From NCBI GenBank assembly GCA_903958915.1, contig CAJBVC010000121.1, forward strand, positions 1-7,159: 7,159 nt of DNA. Direction: 5' to 3'. This document shows positions 1 through 6,426 of this stretch, one piece after another. Numbering within the stretch: position 1 is the first letter of the stretch; the number at the start of each line of letters is the position of its first letter. The translations under genes and the position numbers were made by a program. Under the pieces are notes generated by a model. The model was not told the DNA's origin. It ran no database searches and saw only the letters and a program-made list of their open reading frames with translations. The DNA comes from an uncultured beta proteobacterium (GTDB taxonomy: Bacteria; Pseudomonadota; Gammaproteobacteria; Burkholderiales; Burkholderiaceae_C).

Positions 1-12
1 CCAAGGAGAATT

Positions 13-62
13 AGCCCCCTCGGGGGGCAGAGAGACACGCGTAGCGGGCGAGCGTGGGGGCT
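13..62. repeat. GC-rich intergenic hairpin element (C-tract/G-tract)
   Basis: The element opens with AGCCCCC (13-19), is followed at once by GGGGGGC (22-28), and closes with GGGGGCT (56-62). The first tract can therefore pair either with its neighbour, as a very tight hairpin, or with the distal tract, as a larger stem enclosing a GC-rich centre. I associate elements of this form with intergenic, gene-end positions in Comamonadaceae genomes; that is recollection, not a search result. A role as transcript-end hairpin or bidirectional terminator is inference, since no T-run follows either arm. Read on the minus strand, its terminal A supplies the last base of the TGA stop at 64-62, so the element abuts a possible small ORF. 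Confidence 0.6.
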
Positions 63-283
63 CAAGCTGCGGCTAGCCAATATCCCGCGTTGAATGGACT
101 GCTCATGCGCAGTGCCAATGGAGACACATCGAGTAACTTGTCGGTCGGCATTTTCTCGCCGCTTTCCGTCAAGAGGTCGCCAATCGCTTGCGCTTCGGTA
201 CCCGTCAATGTGCTATTTGCCTCGTTCGCCCGTTCTGCTTGGCTGGTGGATGCAGAACGGGCTACAGAAAAGAATAGAAGCAT
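62..283 (-). CDS. Possible small hypothetical protein (73 aa), doubtful
   Basis: I do not recognise this protein. From the ATG at 283 it would encode 73 residues, opening MLLFFSVARSAS and ending in AGYWLAAA. A TTG at 310 would add nine residues. It overlaps the last codons of the barstar gene by 22 bp in another frame. A weak GGAAG lies about 11 nt before the ATG, which is too far for a good ribosome binding site. In its favour, the stop codon directly abuts the GC-rich element at 13-62, a position where such elements often follow real genes, and codon use is not obviously aberrant. Against it are the lack of any recognisable motif, the poor start signals, and a strong inverted repeat (228-262) within its 5' part. 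It could be the decayed tail of a lost gene, a small real gene, or noise. Confidence 0.25.
   Translation of the reverse strand: MLLFFSVARSASTSQAERANEANSTLTGTEAQAIGDLLTESGEKMPTDKLLDVSPLALRMSSPFNAGYWLAAA
228..262 (-). repeat. Perfect 11-bp inverted repeat at the barstar gene end
   Basis: GCCCGTTCTGC (228-238) and GCAGAACGGGC (252-262) are exact reverse complements separated by 13 nt. The outer base of the right arm is also the last base of the barstar TAG stop (264-262), so the hairpin would form at the very 3' end of that reading frame. No T-run follows on the minus strand, so it is not a canonical intrinsic terminator. A role in mRNA 3'-end stability or attenuation is inference. Confidence 0.6.
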
Positions 284-663
284 CGGAATGGTATCTTCCG
301 GTCTCCCCAATAGTCGGCCGTGTCGCGGAATATGTCGAGCAACTGCTCGCGGGCTTCCTTGTCGAACTTGGCGTTGGCAGGAATGTGTTCGAGGACGGCA
401 ATAAATCCTGGCTGCGGACCTGATTTGTGGACCGGGTCGGTCAGGCTGTCGTACAGCGCGTCAAAGTTCTTGCCAACATGGGCAGGCAGCATGAACTGCT
501 GGCCAATCATGTCCAGCACGTCCTGTTTGCTTTGCGCATTGGCCAGGTTGGCATACAGGAAGTGGTGCCCCAAACCTTGGGCGGCTTCCTGAAGATCTGG
601 CACCCTGAAGGCGCGTATCGATTGAACGATATTGTTTCTAACGGTTCGAAGTGGCATATCCAT
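262..663 (-). CDS. Barstar-family ribonuclease inhibitor
   Basis: This is a 133-residue cytoplasmic protein of the barstar (barnase inhibitor) family, expected to bind and block the active site of a guanyl-specific ribonuclease. The diagnostic stretch LPAHVGKNFDALYDSLTD (residues 59-76) lines up with the inhibitory helix of Bacillus barstar. Asp68 and Asp72 match barstar Asp35 and Asp39, Tyr71 matches Trp38, and Asp114 in IFRD takes the place of Glu76. His62 replaces barstar Tyr29. The C-terminal IPFRCFYSFL reads as a natural end. There is no signal peptide, as expected for a protector inside the cell. The roughly 45 N-terminal residues before the core are longer than in Bacillus barstar. It lies 35 bp downstream of a secreted RNase gene on the same strand, its likely target. 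The start is uncertain: GGGG abuts the first ATG, while the ATG two codons later (657) has it at a better 6-nt spacing. Confidence 0.93.
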   Translation of the reverse strand: MDMPLRTVRNNIVQSIRAFRVPDLQEAAQGLGHHFLYANLANAQSKQDVLDMIGQQFMLPAHVGKNFDALYDSLTDPVHKSGPQPGFIAVLEHIPANAKFDKEAREQLLDIFRDTADYWGDRKIPFRCFYSFL

Positions 664-698
664 CCCCGATTCACTTTCTTAAGGTTCAAAAATCCAAA

Positions 699-1082
699 CT
701 ACGGAACGATCTTGCGAAAACTCGCATAGTGATCGGCCGTATAAAAACAGGCATCTGGCGTCGTGACCGGCCCACCGCACACAATGCGGCGTGCTCCGCG
801 GTTCCTGGCTCCCGGCGTCTTGACGGTGTACTCGCGGTAGTAGCCGCGCTTTTGGGACGGCAGTAGCCGCTCCCGGTTGCCAAACACCACACCATCTTTC
901 TCGTACGGGAACGGACCACCCTGGTGTATCCGCTGGTAGGTCTCAAGGCCCTGCGCCGGTAAACTGCCCAACGCAATACTGGCACCCGATTCCAGCGCAG
1001 CCCCTTGACGGGCCTGAACACCTGACCAAACTCCTGCGAGTAACAAGCCAGTAAGTACTAACTTAACAATGCCACTGCGCAT
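699..1082 (-). CDS. Secreted guanyl-specific ribonuclease (RNase Sa/barnase class)
   Basis: The 127-residue precursor should be exported and cleave RNA after guanosine, giving a 2',3'-cyclic phosphate and then the 3'-phosphate. Residues 1-24 form a Sec signal peptide: basic start, hydrophobic core LVLTGLLLAGVW, and a likely cut after VQA. The mature part follows RNase Sa closely: GPFPYEKDGVVFGNRE (56-71), YYREYTV (81-87), TPGARNRGARRIV (89-101), DHYASF (117-122). By alignment from memory, Glu84, Arg99 and His118 match the catalytic Glu54, Arg69 and His85 of RNase Sa, and Asn69-Arg70-Glu71 match its guanine-binding loop. Cys102 and Cys112 could form a disulphide at a different place from that of RNase Sa. 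GGGGAGA seven nt before the ATG is a strong ribosome binding site and supports this start. The barstar gene 35 bp downstream is the probable cognate inhibitor. Nutrient scavenging from RNA or a role against competitors are both possible; no toxin-delivery domain is present. Confidence 0.94.
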   Translation of the reverse strand: MRSGIVKLVLTGLLLAGVWSGVQARQGAALESGASIALGSLPAQGLETYQRIHQGGPFPYEKDGVVFGNRERLLPSQKRGYYREYTVKTPGARNRGARRIVCGGPVTTPDACFYTADHYASFRKIVP

Positions 1083-1104
1083 CTACCGATCTCCCCAGCC
1101 ACCA

Positions 1105-1116
1105 CGGGTATACCCG
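1105..1116. promoter_or_regulatory. 12-bp palindrome upstream of the RNase gene
   Basis: CGGGTATACCCG is a perfect palindrome whose near edge lies 22 bp before the RNase start codon and just upstream of its ribosome binding site. It could be an operator for a dimeric repressor of the RNase-barstar unit. I found no well-spaced -35/-10 pair around it, and a perfect 12-mer can arise by chance, so the regulatory role is inference. Confidence 0.3.
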
Positions 1117-1151
1117 AGCAATCAAGGGGCGTAGTGTGGCGCATGCGGCAC

Positions 1152-1188
1152 AAAAAAGCAAGGCCTTGCTTAAAAAATAAGCAAGGCC
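1152..1188 (-). terminator. Intrinsic terminator of maeB
   Basis: Read on the minus strand, an 11-bp perfect stem GGCCTTGCTTA / TAAGCAAGGCC (1188-1178 with 1172-1162) closes a five-T loop. TTGC and six T residues (down to 1152) follow, giving a good Rho-independent terminator 48 bp past the maeB stop. The decamer AAGCAAGGCC occurs at 1156-1165 and 1179-1188, with its complement between them, so a second overlapping hairpin (AAGCAAGGCCTTGCTT, 1156-1171) could compete. It separates the maeB transcript from the RNase-barstar unit downstream. Confidence 0.85.
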
Positions 1189-1236
1189 AACGTTGGTAGA
1201 TTTTATGTTTGTGTGTGCTAACTTTCCGGGAAACCG

Positions 1237-3588
1237 TTATCGGGTGGAGTTCGCATCCGCCACGGTCAATGCAGTCATATTTACAATGCGACGCACCGTG
1301 GTGCTGGCAGTGAGCACGTGCACGGGCTTTGCAGCACCCAGAAGTACCGGCCCGATCGCTATGTTTCCACCTGCGGCGGTCTTGAGCAGGTTGTAGGCGA
1401 TGTTGGCTGCGTCGATGTTGGGCAGCACCAACAGGTTCGCGTCCCCCTGCAGCGTGCTGTGCGGCATCAGCTTGCGGCGCGCGGCGCCGTCGAGCGCGAG
1501 ATCGCCGTGCATTTCACCATCGACCTCCAACCACGGCGCCTGCTGTTGCAACAGCGCCAGCGTCTGGCGCATTTTCAGCGCACTGGGCTCATTGCTGGTG
1601 CCAAAGTTGGAATGGCTGAGCAAAGCGACTTTGGGTTTGAAGCCGAACCGGCGCATTTCTTCCGCCGCCATGACGGTGATTTTGGCCAGCTCACGCGCAC
1701 TGGGATCGTAGTTGACGTGTGTGTCGACCAGAAATATCTGACGCCCCGGCAGCATCAGGCCATTCATGCATGCATAGATCTGAACGTCGTCCTGCGCGCC
1801 AACGACCCTGCGTTTGCCGACCACCTGGTCAATGTATTGCAGATGAAGTGCGGTGGTGCCCCAGGTTCCGCAAATCAAACCATCGACATCACCCTTGTGC
1901 AGCAGCATGGCACCAATCAGGGTCAAGCGGCGTCGCATCTCGATCTTGGCAACCTGTTCCGTAATGCCCTTGCGCTCTGTCATCCGATGGTAGGTTTGCC
2001 AGAAATCGCGGTAGCGGTGGTCGTGTTCGACATTGACAACGCTGTAATCGCGGTTTTCTTCAAGCCGCAATCCGAACTCCCGAATGCGCTCTGCAATGAC
2101 GCTCGGGCGACCGATCAAGGTAGGCAGGGCCAATCGTTCGTCGACCACAATCTGCGCTGCCCGCAGCACCCGCTCGTCTTCACCTTCTGCGTAGGCCACG
2201 CGCTTTTTCAACGCTTTCTTGGCCGCTGTGAAGATGGGCTTCATCGTTGTGCCCGACGCATATACAAAACTCTGCAGCTTGTCGCGGTAGGCATCCATGT
2301 CTGCGATAGGGCGCAATGCCACGCCACTGTCCGCTGCCGCCTTGGCCACCGCCGGCGCAATCTTCATCATCAGTCGCGGATCGAAGGGCTTGGGTATCAG
2401 GTACTCAGGCCCGAAGGCGAGTTGCTCCCCCACGTAGGCGGCCGCTACAACTTCACTTTGTTCAGCTTGCGCCAGTTCGGCGATGGCATGCACCGCCGCA
2501 ATTTCCATTTCCAGTGTGATGGTTGATGCACCCGCATCCAGCGCACCGCGGAAGATGTACGGAAAGCACAGGACATTGTTGACCTGGTTGGGATAGTCCG
2601 TGCGCCCGGTAGCCATGACAGCGTCGTCGCGCACACTCTTCACTTCTTCTGGCAGTATTTCTGGTGTCGGGTTGGCCAGTGCAAAAATGAGCGGCCTGGC
2701 AGCCATGCTGGCCACCATGTCGGGCTTGAGCACCCCCCCTGCCGACAGCCCGAGGAATATATCGGCGCCCACAATAGCTTCGCGCAGCGTGCGGGCGGCG
2801 GTATTTTGGGCAAACACCGCTTTGTCGTCGTCCATCAGTTCCGTGCGACCCTGGTACACCACGCCAGCCAGGTCGGTGGCGGTAATGTTTTCCCGTGGGA
2901 TGCCCAGTTTGACCAGCAAACCCAGGCACGCCAAAGCGGCGGCACCTGCGCCAGAAGTCACCAGCTTGACTGCCTTGGGGTCCTTGCCGACGACTTTCAG
3001 TCCGTTCAGGATGGCGGCTCCCACCACAATGGCGGTGCCGTGCTGGTCGTCGTGGAAGACCGGGATCTTCATGCGGTCGCGCAACTTGCGTTCGACGTAA
3101 AAACAATCCGGGGCCTTGATGTCTTCCAGATTGATGCCGCCGAATGTTGGCTCCAGCGAGGCAATGATCTCAACCAGCTTGTCCAGATCGTGTTTTTCGT
3201 TGATCTCGATGTCGAAAACGTCGATACCCGCGAATTTCTTGAAGAGCACCCCTTTGCCTTCCATGACAGGCTTGGCCGCCAGGGGTCCGATGTCACCCAG
3301 GCCCAGCACAGCCGTTCCGTTGGTGATCACGGCCACGAGGTTGCCCCGACTGGTGTACTTGAAGGCGTTGTTAGGGTCCTTCACGATCTCTTCGCATGGC
3401 GCTGCGACCCCAGGTGAGTAAGCAAGGGCCAGATCGTGTTGGTTGACAAGCTGTTTGGTAGCCGTGATGGCGATTTTTCCGGGTGTCGGAAACTCGTGGT
3501 ATTCCAGTGCGGCCGTGCGAAGCTGGGCCTGCTTTTCGGCGGAGCTGGAGACTGGTCCTTTGGGGATCAGTGCTGTGGGATCGGTCAT
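1237..3588 (-). CDS. maeB: NADP-dependent malic enzyme, hybrid MaeB type with phosphotransacetylase-like domain
   Basis: This cytoplasmic enzyme oxidatively decarboxylates malate to pyruvate and CO2, normally making NADPH and feeding pyruvate from the TCA cycle. Its 783 residues fit the two-part MaeB architecture. The malic-enzyme part spans roughly residues 20-435 and a phosphotransacetylase-like part roughly 445-775. Visible active-site elements are Tyr57 in [10 protein letters not shown], Lys112 in MEGKGVLFK, the metal-binding Glu155-Asp156 in [11 protein letters not shown], and Asp180-Asp181 in [14 protein letters not shown] (213-218) is the dinucleotide-binding turn. In this family the C-terminal part is generally non-catalytic and mediates acetyl-CoA control and oligomerisation. 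NADP over NAD preference is taken from the family, not read from the sequence. GAGGA six nt before the ATG supports the start. The glutamine-synthetase-like gene ends 85 bp upstream; TACAAT at 3662-3657 is a possible -10 but lacks a convincing -35, so both readthrough and an own promoter are possible. A strong terminator follows. Confidence 0.97.
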   Translation of the reverse strand: MTDPTALIPKGPVSSSAEKQAQLRTAALEYHEFPTPGKIAITATKQLVNQHDLALAYSPGVAAPCEEIVKDPNNAFKYTSRGNLVAVITNGTAVLGLGDIGPLAAKPVMEGKGVLFKKFAGIDVFDIEINEKHDLDKLVEIIASLEPTFGGINLEDIKAPDCFYVERKLRDRMKIPVFHDDQHGTAIVVGAAILNGLKVVGKDPKAVKLVTSGAGAAALACLGLLVKLGIPRENITATDLAGVVYQGRTELMDDDKAVFAQNTAARTLREAIVGADIFLGLSAGGVLKPDMVASMAARPLIFALANPTPEILPEEVKSVRDDAVMATGRTDYPNQVNNVLCFPYIFRGALDAGASTITLEMEIAAVHAIAELAQAEQSEVVAAAYVGEQLAFGPEYLIPKPFDPRLMMKIAPAVAKAAADSGVALRPIADMDAYRDKLQSFVYASGTTMKPIFTAAKKALKKRVAYAEGEDERVLRAAQIVVDERLALPTLIGRPSVIAERIREFGLRLEENRDYSVVNVEHDHRYRDFWQTYHRMTERKGITEQVAKIEMRRRLTLIGAMLLHKGDVDGLICGTWGTTALHLQYIDQVVGKRRVVGAQDDVQIYACMNGLMLPGRQIFLVDTHVNYDPSARELAKITVMAAEEMRRFGFKPKVALLSHSNFGTSNEPSALKMRQTLALLQQQAPWLEVDGEMHGDLALDGAARRKLMPHSTLQGDANLLVLPNIDAANIAYNLLKTAAGGNIAIGPVLLGAAKPVHVLTASTTVRRIVNMTALTVADANSTR

Positions 3589-3673
3589 GGAACGTCCTCA
3601 TTGTTTCGAGGTCTGCGCCCATGCGCTAGGCCACGCGGCGTGGTAATCGGCTTTGGATTGTAGTTTGCGAGCG

Positions 3674-5023
3674 TCAGACCTGCGGACCTAGATATCGACG
3701 CTCCCAAGCGCTCACCTCATTGAGGTAGTTGTCATACTCGACCGACTTGGCAGCACAAAATCCGGTGACAAAGGCGTCACCCAGGAGTTTGCGGGCGGCA
3801 ACGCTGTTGGCCATCTGGTGGTGTGCCGGCAGGAAGCTGCGCGCCAGTGTATGTCCCTGCTCGTTGCTGTTGGCGCCGGGCGGCAATGCCACGGTGGGGC
3901 TAAGCTTCTCGTCCATGCCGGCGAGCCCTGCGGCTAGCGAAGCGGCGAGCACGAGATAGGGGTTGGCATCGGCACCAGCAATGCGGTTTTCTACACGGCG
4001 GGCCGCAGCACCACTGTGTGGAATGCGCAGGCCGGTGGTGCGGTTGTCGTAACCCCATTCCAGATTGACCGGAGCCTGGCTGTTGGAGACGTAGCGCCGG
4101 TAAGAATTTACATAGGGTGCAAAGAGCAGCATCATGTCGGGCACGTAGGTTTGCAGACCCCCGATAAAGTGTCCAAAAGCCGCCGATTCAGTGCCCTCCT
4201 CCGTACTGAAGATGTTGCGACCGCCGGCATCCACCACGCTTTGGTGCAGGTGCATCGAGCTGCCCTGGTCGAGCGCAATCGGTTTGGCCATGAACACCGC
4301 GTTGAGTCCGTGCTCAATGGCAATTTCTTTCGCTGCGTACTTGAACAGGAAGGCCTGGTCTGCGACCTGTACCGGATCACCGTGAAGCAGGTTAATTTCA
4401 TACTGCGTGGTACCTACCTCATGGATCCAGGTATCGGCCTGGACCCCCAAACCGTCCAGCGCGACGCGCAGCGCGTTCCAGAACGGCGCCAACTCATTGA
4501 GCATATTCATGCTGAAAGCCGACTGGCCCACCTCGCCACGCCCGCCGCGCGTGGTGGGGGCTGAAAAAGCAATGGTCGGGTCGGGATTGGGGGCAGTCAG
4601 GTAAAACTCGATCTCCGGTGCTACGACGGGTTGCAATCCCTGCGCGGCATAGCGCGCCACCACCGATTTGAGCAATGAACGCGCTGCAAACGGGCAGGGC
4701 TGCCCATCGAGTTCGACACAGTCATGGATCGCAAAAGCCCGCGGCACGCTGGACCATGGGGACATCTTGAGGGTGCTGTAGTCAGGTACCAGGCGCACAT
4801 CGGGGTCGGAGTCCGGGAAGATCGGGTCGTAGGAGTAGTCACCCGTAATGCATTGCATCGGAATCGCCTGGGCAATGCGCAATTCGCCGCCAAAGGCAAA
4901 GTTACGCGCTGGCATCAGCTTGCCACGCGGGTAGCCTGCCATGTCGGGGAAGATGCATTCGACGTCACGAACTCCGTGCTCGTCAAAGAAGGCGTGCAGT
5001 GCGGAACCTGGTGTGTGAGGCAT
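3674..5023 (-). CDS. Glutamine synthetase family ligase (GlnA-like / gamma-glutamylputrescine synthetase type)
   Basis: This 449-residue ATP-dependent ligase should join glutamate through its gamma-carboxyl to an amine or ammonia. The N-terminal beta-grasp domain (about 15-100) has the family PDMAGYPRGKLMPA segment. The catalytic domain shows the expected metal and substrate residues: EIEF (Glu137, Glu139), HEVGTTQYEIN (Glu202, Glu209), SSMHLHQS (His258), NRTTGLRIP (Arg328, Arg333) and RRVENR (Glu345). The FMAKP and MHLHQS forms resemble PuuA/PauA-like and GlnA3/GlnA4-like proteins more than the housekeeping enzyme. The tyrosine adenylylated in enterobacterial GlnA appears absent: the corresponding area reads SPTVALPPGANSNEQG, so classic GlnE control is unlikely. 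The true amine substrate cannot be read from sequence, and no other putrescine-pathway gene is nearby. The gene begins 12 bp after the LysR stop and has no clear ribosome binding site, suggesting translational coupling within an operon. Confidence 0.9.
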   Translation of the reverse strand: MPHTPGSALHAFFDEHGVRDVECIFPDMAGYPRGKLMPARNFAFGGELRIAQAIPMQCITGDYSYDPIFPDSDPDVRLVPDYSTLKMSPWSSVPRAFAIHDCVELDGQPCPFAARSLLKSVVARYAAQGLQPVVAPEIEFYLTAPNPDPTIAFSAPTTRGGRGEVGQSAFSMNMLNELAPFWNALRVALDGLGVQADTWIHEVGTTQYEINLLHGDPVQVADQAFLFKYAAKEIAIEHGLNAVFMAKPIALDQGSSMHLHQSVVDAGGRNIFSTEEGTESAAFGHFIGGLQTYVPDMMLLFAPYVNSYRRYVSNSQAPVNLEWGYDNRTTGLRIPHSGAAARRVENRIAGADANPYLVLAASLAAGLAGMDEKLSPTVALPPGANSNEQGHTLARSFLPAHHQMANSVAARKLLGDAFVTGFCAAKSVEYDNYLNEVSAWERRYLGPQV

Positions 5024-5035
5024 TCAAGGACACTT

Positions 5036-6001
5036 TCAAAGGGTGCGTCGGGTGGCTTCCGATTGCGACTCTTCCAGAAGCCAGCTGCGAAAGGCTTGCA
5101 CCGCGGGCCGACCCGAGGTGGCCTCCGGAGTGACGAAGTAATACGCAAAGTGCTGGCCTACGGCGATGTCGAAAGGGGACACCAATCGACCCTGCGCAAT
5201 GGCATTGGCCACGAGTGGCCGGGACGCCAGCGCGACGCCAAGCCCATCCAGTGCGGCGACATACACCAGCCCTGAATCACTGAAGTGCGGGCCGGCGGTA
5301 GGGTCGATGCCGCTCACATCGGCAATGCGCAACCACTCTTCCCAACGGGGGCCGGCCCGCTCGTTGGCCATGGCGTCGTCATGCAGCAGAACCTGAAAGC
5401 GCATGTCCTCTGGCGTGCGCAATGGCGGGTCAGATGCCAGCAGCTTGGGGTTGCAGACCGCAATGTAATCGGAGCCAAACATCCGGTCCACGTGGTGACC
5501 CGGGTAGGTGCCGGTGCCAAAACGAATCACTACCAGGGAGTCTTCCTCGCGCAAATCGACGGCGTCGAAGACAAAGGAGGGCGCAGCCGAATCACTGTCT
5601 ATGGCATTCAGCGACCGAATCACCTGCAGGTTCAGTGCTGGTTCCTTTAGCGCAAAGCGTCGCAGCCGCGGCACCAGCCAGCGTGTCGCAAACGAGGGCG
5701 GCAGCACCACGACCAACCGCCCGGCATTGGCATGGGTACGGGACTTTTCCACCGCAGCTGCAAAACACTCGAGCCCCTCGCGCACCTTCGGCAGCATGGC
5801 CGCGCCTTGTGGCGTCAACTCCAGCGCGCGCGTCAGACGGCGAAACAGCGCGAGTCCCAGGAAATCTTCCAGCAACTTGATCTGGTGGCTGACGGCTGTT
5901 GGGGTGACCGATAGCTCGACAGCAGCATTCTTGAAACTCAGGTGGCGAGCGGCCGCTTCAAACGCGCGCAGCGCATGCAGTGGAGGCAGACGGTACGTCA
6001 T
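5036..6001 (-). CDS. LysR-type transcriptional regulator, GcvA-like
   Basis: This 321-residue DNA-binding regulator has an N-terminal winged helix-turn-helix (about 7-65). It includes LSFKNAAVELSVTPTAVS (21-38) and the linker-helix region, then a LysR substrate-binding domain (about 93-305). The opening RLPPLHALRAFEAAARHLSF and the later GPHFSDSGLVYVAALDGLGVALA are characteristic of the GcvA-like subgroup, whose members respond to amino-acid or related small molecules. The effector here is unknown. It is the promoter-proximal gene of a probable operon with the ligase 12 bp downstream and lies divergent from a small membrane-protein gene. Regulation of both sides from the shared 122-bp gap, including its own gene, is the usual LysR pattern and is inferred here. 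No Shine-Dalgarno sequence is visible before the ATG, but the N-terminus matches the family's usual start. Confidence 0.95.
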   Translation of the reverse strand: MTYRLPPLHALRAFEAAARHLSFKNAAVELSVTPTAVSHQIKLLEDFLGLALFRRLTRALELTPQGAAMLPKVREGLECFAAAVEKSRTHANAGRLVVVLPPSFATRWLVPRLRRFALKEPALNLQVIRSLNAIDSDSAAPSFVFDAVDLREEDSLVVIRFGTGTYPGHHVDRMFGSDYIAVCNPKLLASDPPLRTPEDMRFQVLLHDDAMANERAGPRWEEWLRIADVSGIDPTAGPHFSDSGLVYVAALDGLGVALASRPLVANAIAQGRLVSPFDIAVGQHFAYYFVTPEATSGRPAVQAFRSWLLEESQSEATRRTL

Positions 6002-6008
6002 GGATGAA

Positions 6009-6036
6009 AGAATTGAATGTGTTGGCTGAGAATTGA
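6009..6036. promoter_or_regulatory. Direct repeat AGAATTGA, 20 bp apart, candidate regulator site
   Basis: AGAATTGA occurs at 6009-6016 and again at 6029-6036. The copies start exactly 20 bp apart, about two helical turns, so they would face the same side of the DNA. They lie immediately upstream of the LysR start codon and upstream of a possible promoter for the divergent gene. This suits tandem binding by a LysR tetramer and autoregulation, but it lacks a textbook T-N11-A dyad. The assignment is inference. Confidence 0.3.
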
Positions 6037-6040
6037 TCGT

Positions 6041-6069
6041 TTGCTGCGCTGCAAGACAAAGACTATCGT
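6041..6069 (+). promoter_or_regulatory. Candidate sigma-70 promoter for the small membrane-protein gene
   Basis: TTGCTG (6041-6046) and TATCGT (6064-6069) are separated by 17 bp and each keep about half or more of the consensus hexamer. Transcription would start near 6075 and leave a leader of about 50 nt before the ATG at 6124. The match is modest, and the gap is short enough that a promoter for the LysR gene must overlap it on the other strand. Confidence 0.3.
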
Positions 6070-6092
6070 AGCACTGTGCTCTCCAGAAGAGC
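6070..6092 (+). repeat. Two overlapping dyads in the leader of the small membrane-protein gene
   Basis: AGCAC-T-GTGCT (6070-6080) and GCTCT-CCAGA-AGAGC (6078-6092) are both perfect inverted repeats. They share three bases, so as RNA only one hairpin could form fully at a time. They follow the candidate promoter and precede the ribosome binding site. As DNA they could instead be operators. With arms of only five bases, chance is a real alternative. Confidence 0.25.
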
Positions 6093-6123
6093 GTTCAAGT
6101 CACAGCAAAGAAAGAAGTGCACC

Positions 6124-6426
6124 ATGGAACTTAACAGAAACAACATTCAGGCGCGCATTGCGTTGGCCCGGCGTCAACGTAGCGAAGCCCTCGGACAAAT
6201 CCTGGAAGCTGGCTGGAACCGGATGACCAGGTCCGTCAAGCCTTTGTTTGTATTGATGGTCTGCTTTGCCGGAGTCCTGTCCTTGTTCCTCGGATGGAGC
6301 ATCTTCGCCACAGGATCAATCGGTCTGGCACAAGTCAGTGCCGCCTTGATCGCACTGGTGGTAGGCGCCTTGTGCTTTTGGCTGGCCCGGCAAACGCTGC
6401 TCGGGCGCGACCTACACGTTCTTTAG
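6124..6426 (+). CDS. Small two-helix inner-membrane protein, unknown function
   Basis: I do not recognise a family. From the ATG at 6124 the product is 100 residues. A basic, probably amphipathic cytoplasmic segment (1-38, with RIALARRQRSEALGQILEAG) is followed by two hydrophobic helices at about 40-61 (FVLMVCFAGVLSLFLGW) and 67-89 (LAQVSAALIALVVGALCFW), then a short tail RQTLLGRDLHVL. The positive N-terminus and the arginines after helix two predict that both ends are cytoplasmic with a short glycine-containing outer loop. The purine-rich AAAGAAG six nt before this ATG favours it over the GTG at 6076, which would add 16 unremarkable residues. The gene diverges from the LysR gene across 122 bp and may be controlled by it. 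Its TAG interleaves with the stop of the convergent glycerate kinase gene, leaving no room for a terminator between them. Confidence 0.7.
   Translation: MELNRNNIQARIALARRQRSEALGQILEAGWNRMTRSVKPLFVLMVCFAGVLSLFLGWSIFATGSIGLAQVSAALIALVVGALCFWLARQTLLGRDLHVL

Noticed and set aside
1..12. AAGGAGA near the left edge as a ribosome binding site
   Set aside because: No start codon follows at a usable distance before the GC-rich element begins.
54..423. Plus-strand frames of 109 and 116 residues at the left end
   Set aside because: They run through the GC-rich element or antisense to barstar, have no clear ribosome binding site, and resemble no family.
1318..2526. 402-residue plus-strand open frame opposite maeB
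   Set aside because: It lies wholly antisense to the unmistakable MaeB coding sequence, its composition is rich in His, Gln and Arg as expected of an antisense frame in GC-rich DNA, and no motif is visible.
2462..3106. 214-residue minus-strand open frame inside maeB in another frame
   Set aside because: Arg/His/Gly-rich translation typical of an out-of-frame reading of a GC-rich gene; the MaeB frame is intact across it.
3631..3643. CCACGC-G-GCGTGG inverted repeat between the ligase and maeB
   Set aside because: Only six-base arms with no T-run and no paired site; too weak to call a terminator or operator.
4724..5275. 183-residue plus-strand open frame spanning the ligase-LysR junction
   Set aside because: Antisense to two well-supported genes and to their junction, with no recognisable protein signature.
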